DNA from: Limnoperna fortunei
Taxonomy: Eukaryota > Mollusca > Bivalvia > Mytilida > Modiolidae
Assembly (NCBI GenBank): GCA_944474755.1
Contig: OX104122.1
Coordinates: 7,899,223 to 7,963,222 of the forward strand
Reading direction: 5' to 3'
DNA length: 64,000 nt
In this document: one piece after another, positions 37,000 through 49,459 of the stretch
How the letters are laid out: every line of letters begins with the position of its first letter
Position numbering within the stretch: the stretch's first letter is position 1
Made by a program: the position numbers and the translations under genes
Notes under the pieces: generated by a model
Told to the model about the DNA's origin: nothing
Database searches by the model: none
Seen by the model: the letters and a program-made list of their open reading frames with translations, nothing else

Positions 37000-39900
37000 T
37001 AGAATAGTAGCTAGTAAAGTGATAAAGTTATGATAGTTACGGAATAGAATACTAGGTAGTAAAGTGATATAATAATGGTAGCAACGTATTGGAATAGTAG
37101 GTAGTAAAGTGATATAGTAATGGTAGTAACGGAATGGAATTGTAGGTAGTAAAGTGATAAAGTAATGGTAGTAACAGAATGGAATAGTAGGTAGTAAAGT
37201 GATGGAGTAATGGTAGTAACGTATTGGAATAGTAGGTAGTAAAGTGATGGAGTAATTGTACTAACGGATTGGAATAGTAGGAAATAAAGTGATGTAGTAA
37301 TAGTAGTACCGGATTGGAATAGTAGGTAGTCAAGTGATGAAGTAATGGTAGTAACGGATTGGAATAGTAGGTAGTAAAGTGATAAAGTTATGGTAGTAAC
37401 GGAATGGAATACTAGGTAGTAAATTGATATAGTAATGGTAGTAACTTATTGGAATAGTAGGCAGTAAAGTGATATAGTAATGGTAGTAGCGGAATGGAAT
37501 AGTAGGTAGTAAAGGGATGGAGTAATTGTAGTAACGGATTGAAATAGTAGGTAGTAAAGTGATGTAGTAATGGTAGTAACGGATTGGAAGAGTAGGTAGT
37601 AAAGTGATGAAGTAATGGTAGTTACGGAATGGAATAGTAGGTAGTAAAGTGATGAAGTAATGGCAATAACGGAATGGAATAGTAGGTAATAAAATGACAT
37701 AGTAATGGTAGTAACGGATAGGAATAGTAGGTAGTAAAGTGATATAGTAATGGTAGTAACGGATTGGAATTGTAGGAAGTAAAGTGATAAAGTAATGGTA
37801 GTAACGGAATGGAACAGTAGGTAGTAAAGTGATAAAGTAATGGTAGTAACGGAATTGAATAGTAGGTAGTAAAGTGATGGAGTAATGGTAGTAACGGATT
37901 GGAATAGTAGGTAGTAAAGTGATATAGTAATGGTAGTAACAGATTGGAATAGTAGGTAGTAAAGTGATAAAGTTATGGTAGTAACGGAATGGAATAGTAG
38001 GTAGTAAAGTGATATAGTAATGGTAGTAACGGAATGAAATAGTAGACAGTAAAGTGATAAAGTACTGGTAGTAACGGAATGGAATATTAGGTAGAATAGT
38101 AATGGAGTAATGGTCGTAACGGATTGGAATAGTAGGTAGTAAAGTGATGGAGTAAAGGTAGTAACTGATTGGAATAGTAGGTAGTAAAGTGATGGAGTAA
38201 TGGTAGTAACCGATTGGAATAGTAGGTAGTAAAGTGATTCAGAAATGGTACTAACGGAATGGAATAGTAGGTAGTAAAGTGATGGTTTAATGGTAGTAAC
38301 GGAATGGAATAGTAGGTAGTAAAGTGATGGAGTAATGGTAGTAACGGATTGGAATAGTAGGTAGTAAAGTGATGGAGTAATTGTAGTAACGGATTCGAAG
38401 AGTAGGTAGTAAAGTGATGTAGTAATGGTAGTAACCGATTGGAATAGTAGGTAGTAAAGTGATGAAGTAATGGTAGTAACGGATTGGAATAGTAGGTAGT
38501 AAAGTGATAAAGTTATGGTAGTTACGGAATGGAATACTAGGTAGTAAAGCGATATAGTAATGGTAGTAACGTATTGGAATAGTAGGTAGTAAAGTGATAT
38601 AGTAATGGTAGTAACAGAATGGAATAGTAGGTAGTAAAGTGATAAAGTTATGGTAGTTACGGAATGGAATACTAGGTAGTAAAGTGATATAGTAATGGTA
38701 ATAACGTATTGGAATAGTAGGTAGTAAAGTGATATAGTAATGGTAGTAACGGAATGGAATAGTAGGTAGTAAAGTGATAAAGTAATGGTAGTAACGGAAT
38801 GGAATAGTAGGTAGTAAAGTGATGGAGTAATTGTACTAACGGATTGGAATAGTAGGAAGTAAAGTGATGGAGTAATAGTAGTAACAGATTGGAATAGTAG
38901 GTAGTAAAGTGATGAAGTAATGGTAGTAACGGATTGGAATAGTAGGTAGTAAAGTGATAAAGTTATGGTAGTAACGGAATGGAATACTAGGTAGTAAATT
39001 GATATAGTAATGGTAGTAACTTATTGGAATAGTAGGCAGTAAAGTGATATAGTAATGGTAGTAGCGGAATGGAATAGTAGGTAGTAAAGTGATAAAGTAA
39101 TGGTAGTAACGGAATGGAATAGTAAGTAGTAAAGTGATGGAGTAATGGAAGTAACGGATTGGAATAGTAGGTAGTAAAGTGATAAAGTAATGGTAGTAAC
39201 GGATTGGAATAGTAGGTAGTAAAGTGATAAAGTTATGGTAGTAACGGAATGGAATAGTAGGTAGTAAAGTGATATAGTAATGGTAGTAACGGAATGGAAT
39301 AGCAGATAGTAAAGTGATAAAGTAATGGTAGTAACGGATTGGAATAGTAGATAATAAAGTGATGGAGTAATGGTCGTAACGGATTGGAATAGTAGGTAGT
39401 AAAGTGATGGAGTAATGGTAGTAACGGATTGGAATAGTAGGTAGTAAAGTGATTCAGGAATGGTACTAACGGAATGGAATAGTAGGTAGTAAAGTGATGG
39501 AGTAATGGTAGTAACGGAATGGAATAGTAGGTAGTAAAGTAATGGAGTAATGATAGTAACGGATTAGAATAGTAGGTAGTAAAGTGATGGAGTAATGGTA
39601 GTAACGGATTAGAATAGTAGCTAGTAAAGTGATAAAGTCATGGTAGTTACGGAATGGAATACTAGGTAGTAAAGTGATATAGTAATGGTAGTAACGTATT
39701 GGAATAGTAGGTACTTAAGTGATATAGTAATGGTAGTAACGGAATGGAATTGTAGGTAGAAATTGATAATGTAATGGTAGTAACAGAATGGAATAGTTGG
39801 TAGTAAAGTGATGGAGTAATGGTAGTAACGGATTGGAATAGTGGGTAGTAAACGGATGGAGTAATTGTAGTAACGGATTGGAATAGTAGGTAGTAAAGTG

Positions 39901-40690
39901 ATGTAGTAATGGTAGTAACGGATTGGAAGAGTAGGTAGTAAAGTGATGAAGTAATGGTAGTAACGGAATGGAATAATAGGTAGCAAAGTGATAAAGTAAT
40001 GGCAATAACGGAATGGAATAGTAGGTAGTAAAATGACATAGTAATGGTAGTAACGGATAGGAATAGTAGGTAGTAAAGTGATATAGTAATGGTAGTAACG
40101 GATTGGAATTGTAGGAAGTAAAGTGATAAAGAAATGGTAGTAACGGAATGGAACAGTAGGTAGTAAAGTGATGGAGTAATGGTAGTAACGGATTGGAATA
40201 GTAGGTAGTAAAGTGATATAGTAATGGTAGTAACGGATTGGAATAGTAGGTAGTAAAGTGATAAAGTTATTATAGTAACGGAATGGAATAGTAGGTAGTA
40301 AAGTGATATAGTAATGGTAGTAACGGAATGAAATAGTAGACAGTAAAGTGATAAAGTAATGGTAGTAACGGAATGGAATAGTAGGTAGTAAAGTGATGGA
40401 GTAATGGTCGTAACGGATTGGAATAGTAGGTAGTAAAGTGATGGAGTAATGGTAGTAACGGATTGGAATAGTAGGTAGTAAAGTGATGGAGTAATGGTAG
40501 TAACCGATTGGAATAGTAGGTAGTAAAGTGATTCAGAAATGGTACTAACGGAATGGAATAGTAGGTAGTAAAGTGATGGTGTAATGGTAGTAACGGAATG
40601 GAATAGTAGGTAGTAAAATAATGGAGTAATGGTAGTAACGGATTAGAATAGTAGGTAGTAAAGTGATGGAATCATTGTAGTAACGGATTA
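37000..40690 (-). repeat. Mosaic of partly duplicated monomer blocks
   Basis: Shorter stretches repeat at several offsets. ATTGTACTAACGG and TAACTTATTGG neighbourhoods recur 1575 bp apart (37255 and 38830; 37442 and 39017), which is 35 times 45. The TAGACAGTAAAG monomer recurs 2293 bp apart (38043 and 40336). The 139-codon-equivalent block at 34808 and 36426 recurs with indels near 39609. This looks like overlapping unequal exchanges. Confidence 0.75.
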
Positions 40691-42444
40691 GAATAGTAGC
40701 TAGTAAAGTGATAAAGTTATGGTAGTTACGGAATGGAATACTAGGTAGTAAAGTGATATAGTAATGGTAGTAACGTATTGGAATAGTAGGTAGTAAAATG
40801 ACATAGTAATAGTAGTAACGGATAGGAATAGTAGGTAGTAAAGTGATAAAATAATTGTAGTAACGGAATGGAATAATAGGTAGTAACGGAATGGAATAAT
40901 AGGTAGTAAAGTGATGGAGTAATGGTAGTAACAGATTGAAATAGTCGGTAGTAAAGTGATGGAATAATGGTACTAACGGATTGGAATAGTAGGTAGTAAA
41001 GTGATGTAGTAATGGTAGTAACGGATTGGAATAGTAGGTAGTAAAGTGATAAAGTAATGGTAGTAACGGAAAGGAATAGTAGGTAGTAAAGTGATAAAGT
41101 AATGGTAGTAACGAATTGGAATAGTAGGTAGTAAACTGATAAATTAATGGTAGTAACGGAATGCAATAGTAGGTAGTAAAGTGATGCAGTAATGGTAGTA
41201 ACGGAATGGAATAGAAGGTAGTAAAGTGATAGCGTAATGGTAGTAACGGAATGAAACAGTAGGTTGTACAGTAATGGAGTATTGGTAGTAACGGAATGGA
41301 ATAGTAGGTAATAAATTGATGGAGTAATGGTAGTAACGGAATGGAATAGGAGGTAGTAAAGTAATGGAGTAATCGTAGTAGCGGAATGGAATAGTAGGTA
41401 GTAAAGTAATGCAGTAATGGTAGTAACGGAATGGAATAGTAGGTAATAAAGTGATTGAGTAATGGTAGTGACCGAATGGAATAGTAGGTAGTAAAGTGAT
41501 AAAGTAATGGTAGTAACAGAATGGAATAGTAGGTAGTAAAGTTCTGGAGTAATGGTAGTAACGTAATGGAATAGTGGTAGGTAGTAAAGTAAGGAGTGAT
41601 GGTAGTAACGGATTGGAATAGTAGGTAGTAAAGTGATATAGTAATGGTAGTAACGGAATGGAATACTAGGTAGTAACGTGATATAGTAATTGTAGTAACG
41701 GATAGAAACGGTAGGTAGTAAAATGATACAGTAATGGTAGTAACGGAATGGAATAGTATGTAGTAAAGTGATAAAGTAATGGTATTAACGGAATGGAATA
41801 GTAGGTAGTAAAGTGATGGCGTAATGGTAGTAACGGATTGGAATAGTAGGTAGTAAAGTGATATAGTAATGGTAGTAACGGAATGGAATAGTAGGTAGTA
41901 AAGTGATAAAGTAATGGCAGTAACGGAATGGAATAGTAGGTAGTAAAGTGATGGAGTAATGGTAGTAACGGATTGGAATAGTAGGCAGTATAGTGATTAA
42001 GTAATGGTAGTCATGGAATGGAATAGTAGGTAGTAAAGTGATGGAGTAATGGTAGTAACGGATTGGAATAGTAGGTAGTAAAGTGATATAGTAATGGTAG
42101 TAACGGAATGGAATAGTAGGTAGTAAAGTGATGAAGTAATGGCAGTAACGGAATGGAATAGTAGGTAGTAAAGTTATGGAGTAATGGTAGTAACGGATTG
42201 GAATAGTAGGTAGTAAAGTGGTATAGTAATGGTAGTAACGGATTGGAATAGTAGGTAGTAAAGTGATAAAGTAATGGTAGTAACGGATTGGAATAGTGGG
42301 TAGTAAGGTGATAAAGTAATGGTAGTAACGGAATGGAATACTAGGTAGTAAAGCGATAAAGTAATGGTAGTAACGGAATGGAAGAGTAGGTAGTAAAATG
42401 AGAAAGTAATGGTAGTAACGGAATGGAATAGTAGGTAGTAAAGT

Positions 42445-43470
42445 GATTCAGAAATGGTACTAACGGAATGGATAGTAGGTAGTAAAATGATGGAGTAATG
42501 GTACTAACGGAATAGAATAGTAGGTAGTTAAGTGATAAAGTAATGGTAGTAACTGATTGGAATAGTAGGTAGTAAAGTGATAAAGTAATGGTAGTAACGG
42601 AATGGAATAGTAGGTAGTAAAGTGATGGAGTAATGGTAGTAACGGATTGGAATAGTAGGAAGTAGAGTGATAAAGTAATGGTAGTAATGGAATGGAAAAG
42701 TAGGTAGTAAAGTGATGGAATAATGGTAGTAACGGAATGGAATAGTAGGTAGTAAAGTGATGGAGTAATGGTAGTAACGGAATGGAATAGTAGGTAGTAA
42801 AGTTTTATAAAGTAATGGTAGTAACGGAATGGAATACTAGGTAGTAAAGTGATTCAGAAATGGTACTAACGGAATGGATAGTAGGTAGTAAAATGATGGA
42901 GTAATGGTACTAACGAAATAGAATAGTAGGTAGTTAAGTGATAAAGTAATGGTAGTAACTGATTGGAATAGTAGGTAGTAAATTGATAAAGTAATGGTAG
43001 TAACGGAATGGAATAATAGGTAGTAAAGTGATGGAGTAATGGTAGTAACGGATTGGAATAGTAGGTAGTAGAGTGATAAAGTAATGGTAGTAATGGAATG
43101 GAAAAGTAGGTAGTAAAGTGATGGAATAATGGTAGTAACGGAATGGAATAGTAGGTAGTAAAGTGATGGAGTAATGGTAGTAACGGAATGGAATAGTAGG
43201 TAGTAAAGTTATATAAAGTAATGGTAGTAACGGAATGGAATAGTAGGTAGTAAAGTGATAAAGTAATGGTAGTAACTGATTGGAATAGTAGGTAGTAAAG
43301 TGATAAAGTAACGGTAGTAACGGAATGGAATAGTAGGTAGTAAAGTTATATAAAGTAATGGTAGTAACGGAATGGAATAGTAGGTAGTAAAGTGATAAAG
43401 TAATGGTAGTAACTGATTGGAATAGTAGGTAGTAAAGTGATAAAGTAACGGTAGTAATGGAATGGAATAG
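42445..43470 (-). repeat. Local 406-bp and 137-bp duplications with off-register indels
   Basis: GATTCAGAAATGGTACTAAC followed by GGAATGGATAGTAGG (one base missing) occurs at 42445 and 42851, 406 bp apart. A two-base insertion (AAGTTTTATAAAG or AAGTTATATAAAG in place of AAGTGATAAAG) lies near 42803, 43208 and 43345. The last two are 137 bp apart (three monomers plus 2). These rare indels trace which monomers were copied together. Confidence 0.85.
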
Positions 43471-43970
43471 TAGGTAGTAAAGTGATGGAGTAATGGTAGT
43501 AACGGATTGGAATAAAAGGTAGTAAAGTAATAAAGTAATGGTAGTAACGTAATGAAATAGTAGGTAGTAAAGTGATATAGTAATGGTAGTAACGGTAGTA
43601 AAGTGATAAAGTAATGGTAGTAACGGAATGGAATAGTAGGTAATAAAGTGATAAAGTAATGGTAGTAACGGAATGGATTAGTAGGTAGTAAAGTGATGGA
43701 GTAATGGTAGTAACGGAATGGAATAGTGGGAAGTAAAGTAATGGAATAATGGTAGTAACAGAATGGTATATTAGGTAGTAAAGTGATGCAGTAATGGTAG
43801 TAACGGATTGGAATAGTAGGTAGTAAAGTGATGGAGTAATGGTAGTAACGGAATGGAATAGTAGGTAGTAAAGTGATGGAGTAATGGTAGTAACGGAATG
43901 GAATAGGAGGTAGTAAAGTGATGCAGTAATGGTAGTAACGGAATGAAATAGTAGGTAGTAAAGAAATGGA

Positions 43971-46900
43971 GCAAAGGAAGTAAAGTGATCGAGTAATGGT
44001 AGTAAAGTCATGGAATAGTAGGTAGTAAAGTGATGGAGTAACAGTAGTAAGGGAATGAAAAAATGGCAAGTAAAATGATGAATTAAATATCAGGTTGATT
44101 GTAGTAAGGGCATATAACAGTAGGTAGTAAAGTCATGTCTTAAAGGTAGTAACGGAATGGAATTTAGTTAGTTAGTAAAGTGATGGACTAATACTAGTAA
44201 CGGAATGGAATAGTAAGTAATAAAGGGATGAAGAAATGGTAGTAATGGAATGGAATAGTAGGAAGTAAAGTGATGCAGAAATGGTAGTAACGGATTGGAA
44301 AAGTAGGTAGTAAAGTTATGGGCTAAAGGTAGTAACGGAATGGAATAGTAGGTAGTAAAGTCATGGGCTAAAGGTAGTAACGGAAATGAATAGAAGTTAG
44401 TAAAGTGATGGATTAATTGTAGTAAAATAAAGGGGTTACGGTATTAACCGTACAAAAAAGTGGGTAGTAAAGTAATGTAGTAATGGTAGTCAAATATGGA
44501 GTATCGGTTGTAACGGAATGAAAAAATTGGTAGTAGAGTGATGGAGTAACAGTAGCAACGGAATTCAACAGTAGATGATAAAGTGATGGAGTTATGGTAA
44601 TAAGATGACTGGGTAATGGTAATAAAGGAATGAAAAAGTGGTAAGTAAAGTGATAGAGTAATGGTAGTTAAATCATGGAATAACGGTAGTAACAGAATGG
44701 AATAGTAAGTAGGAAAGTGATGGAGTAAGGGTAGTAAAATGATGCAGTAATGGTAGTAACGGAATAAAAAAATGGTTAGTAAAGTGATGGAGTAAAAGTA
44801 GTAATTTAATAGAATAATAGGTAGTAAAGTGATGCAGTACAAGTAATAAAGAGATGGAGCAACGGTAGTAACGTAATGACACAGTTGGAAGTAAAGTGAT
44901 GGAGTAATGGTAGAAAAATGAAAGATGAACATTAGTAATTGAAGAGAAAAGTGTGTAGAAAAGTGATGGAGTGATATTAGTAACGGAATGGAATAGTAAG
45001 AAGTAAAGTGATTGAGTAAAAGTAGTAAAGTGATGGGGTAATCGTAGTAACGGCATGGAAAAGTTGGTAGTACAGTGATGGAGTAATGGTAGTAAAATGA
45101 AAGATAAACGGCAGAAACTGAATGAAAAAGTGGGTAGTAAAGTGATGTAGTAATGGTAGTAACGGCATGGAATAATAAGCAGTAATATTATGGAGTAATG
45201 ACAGTAAAGTGATTGTGTAATGGCATCAAAGTGATTGTGTAATGGCATCAAAGTGATTGTGTAATGGCATCAAAGTGATGAAGTAAAGATAGTAAAGTGA
45301 TTGAGTAACAGTAGTGACGTAGTGTAAAGTGGGTAGTAACAGATGTAGGAAAGGTAGTGAAATGATTAACAGTAGTAATCGAATGAAAAAGTAGGTAGTT
45401 AACAGTAGTAATTTAATGTAACAATAGGTAGTAAACAGTAGTAATTTAATGGAATAATAGGTAGTAAAGTGATGGGTTATGGATAGTAAAATGATAGAGA
45501 AACGGTAGTAACAGAAAGAAAATTGGGTAGTAAAGTGATGGAGTAACGGTTGTAACGGAATGACAAAGTAGGTAGTAAAGTGATTGAAGAACGGCAATAA
45601 CGGAATAGACAGTAGGTGGTAAAATGATGATGAACAGTAGTAACGGAATGCAATAGTAGGTAGTAAAGTGATGGAGTAACAGTAGTAACGGAATGGAATA
45701 GAAGGTAGTATAGTGAAAGAGTAACTGTAGTAACTGAATGAAAAAGTGGGTAATAAAGTGATGGAGTATGGAATGGAATAGTAGTTAGTAAAGTGAGAGT
45801 AATGGTAGTAAAATAATTGAGAAACGGTAGTAACGGAATGAAAAAAATGGGTAGTAAAGTGATGGAGTGACAGTAGCAACGGAGGGAATAGTAGGAATTA
45901 AAGCGATGGAGTAACCGTAGTAAAGCTATGGTATAACGGTAGTAACGGAATGTAAACGTGGGTGGGAAAGTGATGTAGTAATGGTATTAAAATGATGGAG
46001 TAATGGTAGTGACAGAAAGGAATGGTAGGTAGTGAGATGATGGAGTAAGGTAGTAAAATGACGGAGTAATGGCAGTAACAGTATAAAAAAGTGGTTAGTA
46101 AAGTGATGGAGTAACAGTAGTAATTTAATGGAATAATAAGTATTAAAGTGATGGAGTAACAGTAGTAATTTAATGGAATAATAGGTAGTAAAGTGATGGA
46201 GTAAAGGTATTAACGGAATGACAAAGTTGGTAGTAAAGTGATGGAGTAATGGTAGTAAAATGAAAGATAAACTGCAGAAATTGAATGAAAAAGTGGGTAG
46301 TAATGTGATGGAGAAAAAGTAGTGACGGAATGTAAAAGTGGGTGTAAATGAAGGAGAAAAGGTAGTGAAATGATTGAGTAACAGTAGTAAAGAAATGAAA
46401 AAGTAGGTAGTAAACAATAGTAATTTAATAGAATAATAGGTAGCAAAGTGATGGGTAAAAGGTAGTAAAATGACGGATAAACGTTAGTAACGGAATGAAA
46501 AAGTAGGTGACAAAATGATGATGAAAAATAGTAGCGGAATGCAATATTGGGTAGTAAAGTGATGGAGCAGCTGTAGTAATTTAATGGAATACTAGTAATA
46601 GGCAGTGAAGTGATGGAGTAAAGGTATTAACGGAATTTCAAAGTTGGAAGTAAAGTGATGGAGTAATGGTAGTAAAATGAAAGATAAACGGTAGTAATTG
46701 AATAGAAGAGTGCGTAGAAAAGTGATGGAGTGACATTAGTAACGGAATGGAATAGTAAGAAGTAAAGTGATTGAGTAAAGGTAGTAAAGTGATGGGTAAT
46801 GGTAGTAACGGCATGAAAAAGTTGGTAGTAAAGTGATGGAGTAATGGTAGTAAAATGAAAGATAAACGGCAGAAATTGAATGAAAAAGTGGGTAGAAAGG

Positions 46901-47673
46901 TGATGTAGTAATGGTAGTAACGGCATGGAATAATAAGCAGTAAAGTCATGAAAGTGATAAGGTAGTAATATGATGGAGTAATGGCATTTAAGTGATTGTG
47001 TAATGGCATTAACGTGATGAAGTGCAGGTAGTAATGTGATGGGGTAACAGTAGTGACGTAATGTAAAAGTGCGTAGTAACTGATGGAGGAAAGGTAGTGA
47101 AATGATTAACAGTAGTAATCGAATGAAAAAGTAGGTAGTAAAGAGTAGTAATTTAATATAATAATATGTAGTAAACAGTAGTAATTTAATGGAATAATAG
47201 AGAGTAAAGTGATGGGTTATAGGTAGTAAAATGATAGAGAAACGGTAGTAACGGAATGAAAATTGGGTAGTAAAGTGATGGAGTAACGGTTGTAACGGAA
47301 TGACAAAGTAGGTAGTAAAGTGATTGAAGAACGGTAATAACGGAATAGAAAGTAGGTGGTAAATTGATGATGAACAGTAGTAACGGAATGCAATAGTAGG
47401 TAGTAAAGTGATGGAGTAACAGTAGTAACGGAATGGAATAGTAGGTAGTATAGTGAAAGAGTAACTGTAGCAACTGAATGAAAAAATGGGTAGTAAAGTG
47501 ATGGAGTGACAGTAGTAAAGGAATGGAATAGTAGGTAGTATAGTGAAAGAGTAACTGTAGCAACTGAATGAAAAAGTTGGTGGTAAAGTGATGTAGTATG
47601 GTAGTAGCGGCATGGAATAATAAGCAGTAAAGTCATTAAAGTGATAAGGTAGTAAGTAATATGATGGAGTAAA
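43971..47673 (-). repeat. Block B, right edge: divergent satellite
   Basis: Regularity breaks down near 43970. The marker monomer (CAGGTTGATTGTAGTAAGGG, 44091) is followed by variants in the same order as in block A after 15210. Within it, a 1.76-kb direct duplication is seen: GTAGAAAAGTGATGGAGTGA at 44955 and 46714, and the GATTGAAGAACGG monomer near 45580 and 47325. The array stops at GATGGAGTAA, about 47673. Confidence 0.88.
45208..45273 (-). repeat. Three perfect 22-bp tandem units
   Basis: AGTGATTGTGTAATGGCATC plus AA is repeated three times without change. The block A counterpart has one unit (near 16230). It shows the 22-bp half-unit can still be amplified alone. Confidence 0.9.
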
Positions 47674-47724
47674 ACTGTTAGTCTTTCCCATTTTCAATTG
47701 GAAGATCTTATTGATTTTCTTTGG

Positions 47725-47741
47725 ATTATTATTATTATTAT
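47725..47741 (+). repeat. (ATT)n microsatellite
   Basis: About five and a half ATT units. Read in reverse they give the asparagine run seen at the start of a spurious minus-strand frame (46627-47757). Confidence 0.9.
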
Positions 47742-48652
47742 GGTTCTTTTCTGCCAATTTTCCAAATCACACCGTAGAAAAAGTACGTGACATACCATTT
47801 TGGTACTACCAAAACGACAAGTATTGTGTACCCAATGACTATTTATAGTCACTACAGTGAAACTAAAACGTCATTCTTTACAGAGTTATCTCCCCAAACA
47901 TCAAAAACTTTGTTATCGAATAATCTCCGCAACTATAACAGATAGATGAAAACTGATGAATGGTAAACGTAATGCAACTGTTGAGACAAATTTATTGCAT
48001 ATTATCGAAAATAATCATCTGAAGACTTGACCTTGAAACGGCATAAACTTCCATTTTGGTTAGAAACTTACGTTCTTAAAGTCACTTTCGGTTAACAAAA
48101 GTCCCTAGCAACCATATGTGTATGACTAGGACAAATTTCCTCTACAAAGCCATCAACTTTTGGTTCTGAAATGTCTCTTCAGGTTGACAAAAGTCACTAG
48201 CACCCATTTTTCAGATGGACCTCAATTAAAATTCAAACAGTGGACTAATTGGAATATTTTATTACTAGTTTCTGCTAAAATAATAGAATAAACAATTAAA
48301 ATTTACTAAGATTTCTTCTGGAATTCATAAATTGCAGTTACCTCCATATTTGCATGCAATTTTTGGTTGGGGAAATTTTAAGTGCAAGTTTTCAGTTACA
48401 TTTCCCACATAAAATGTAGGAAACTATTACAATTTTTAGTTATTTTGTCACATTTTATTCTCACATCCGTGAAGTGTAGAGATGATAAACTAATCTTAGC
48501 TATTTAATGAATCTAACGGTAACAGGCAATTTGGCCTATTCAGCCATTTCGCATTATGTTACTAGGTGAAGCTTTAATCCCTTAAATAAACAATACAAAA
48601 GGAAATAGTGACCAAGTGTTAGTGTTTTGGATAGAACGGCGGCATGAAATTA

Positions 48653-48701
48653 TAGCACCGCGGTAAAAAAAAAATAAAGGCGCCGCGGTACAGCGGTGCT
48701 A
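48653..48701. repeat. GC-rich hairpin in the spacer
   Basis: Outer arms are TAGCACCGC and GCGGTGCTA (perfect, 9 bp). Inside, CCGCGG occurs on both sides of an A-rich loop. The neighbourhood (48638-48790) is unusually rich in CG and GC for this window, with GGCGGCGACC and AACCCGGGTT. It may be a fragment of a DNA element. Confidence 0.6.
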
Positions 48702-49074
48702 AAAAGGCTTGAGGAGAACACTACGGCGGCGACCATCGTCCATTCGTTTTTGGCCGAGTTGCGCGAAGTGCAAACCCGGGTTTTAGTATAGTGAAGTCAG
48801 GTGGGCGGGCGGGGAAATTGGGGTATATATTTTGTGTAATCAACTCCTACACTTTTAAACCCAGATCTCTGAAACTTAACAGAAAGATAACACATGTATT
48901 GAAGTTGTGCACTTGCTATTATGGAATTGTTCCTAATTTTCCAGATTTGAGAACTTAGTCATTTTTCAGAACAATTGCAGAAGACGGCACCTATTTTGTG
49001 TAATCAACTCCTACATGTTTTACACAGACCAAAAACCTTCTTCCAACAATTAAGGCAATTGCTTTGCAACGCGG

Positions 49075-49195
49075 CCATTTCAGACGCGATTTTTTTCAAT
49101 AATCTCCTCTGAAACCACTTGGGCAATTTTTTTCCACAATCACCCTATGATACCTAGTTTCGGATTTCTATCTGGGCCGTTGATCTATGCCCGCT
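49075..49195 (+). repeat. Fragment resembling a widespread mollusc repeat
   Basis: CTCCTCTGAAACCACTTGGG is followed by TTTCCACAATCACCC, then GATACCTAGTTTCGGA. I recall this word order from interspersed repeats in bivalve genomes (CTCCTCTGAAACTACTGGG and so on). The family and any coding origin are unverified. Confidence 0.45.
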
Positions 49196-49459
49196 GTTGC
49201 CTAACATGGAACATTGGGTCAACGCAAGTTGGGGGACTTGTAGATTTTCGTCCGTTCGTCTGTTCAACCTCAGATTTACCTTTGCTCTGAAGCTTTTTAT
49301 GAAGATAACATCTTCATCATATTTTTTAAACAGTTATAACATGATCTCTTCACTGGCAAAATTATGTAGGGCTGCGCCCAATACTTCATGCTTGAACGAA
49401 CTTAGCTTGTTACCATAGAAATCAAAAGCTATAGTACCTAGTGTAAAATAGAAAACAGC

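Larger units (their letters stand above)
20995..43970 (-). repeat. Satellite core: about 510 monomers of 45 bp
   Basis: Regular 45-bp monomers run AACGGAATGGAATAGTAGG, then TAGTAAAGTGATGGAGTAA, then TGGTAGT. Main variants are GGAATGG or GGATTGG, and GATGGAG, GATATAG, GATAAAG, GATGAAG or GATTCAGAAATG. Period 45 holds over kilobases with rare one-base indels. The reverse complement of one monomer is two related halves: ACTACCATTACTCCATCAC plus TTT (22 bp), and ACTACCTACTATTCCAATC plus CGTT (23 bp). Because 45 is 15 codons and the C/T-rich strand has few stops, long minus-strand frames appear (up to 383 codons, 23257-24408 and 25372-26523) that read SVTTITLSLYYLLFH over and over. They start at non-ATG codons and are not credible proteins. 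Confidence 0.97.

Noticed and set aside
20995..43970. CRISPR-like array
   Set aside because: Period 45 has no unique spacers between conserved repeats. Every part of the monomer is conserved and the DNA is eukaryotic in character.
46627..47757. 376-codon minus frame starting with an asparagine-rich stretch outside the array
   Set aside because: It starts at TTG, the asparagines come from the (ATT)n microsatellite, and the rest is satellite.
49197..49418. 73-codon frame in the spacer
   Set aside because: TTG start, no family resemblance, and it lies in what appears to be a mollusc interspersed-repeat fragment.
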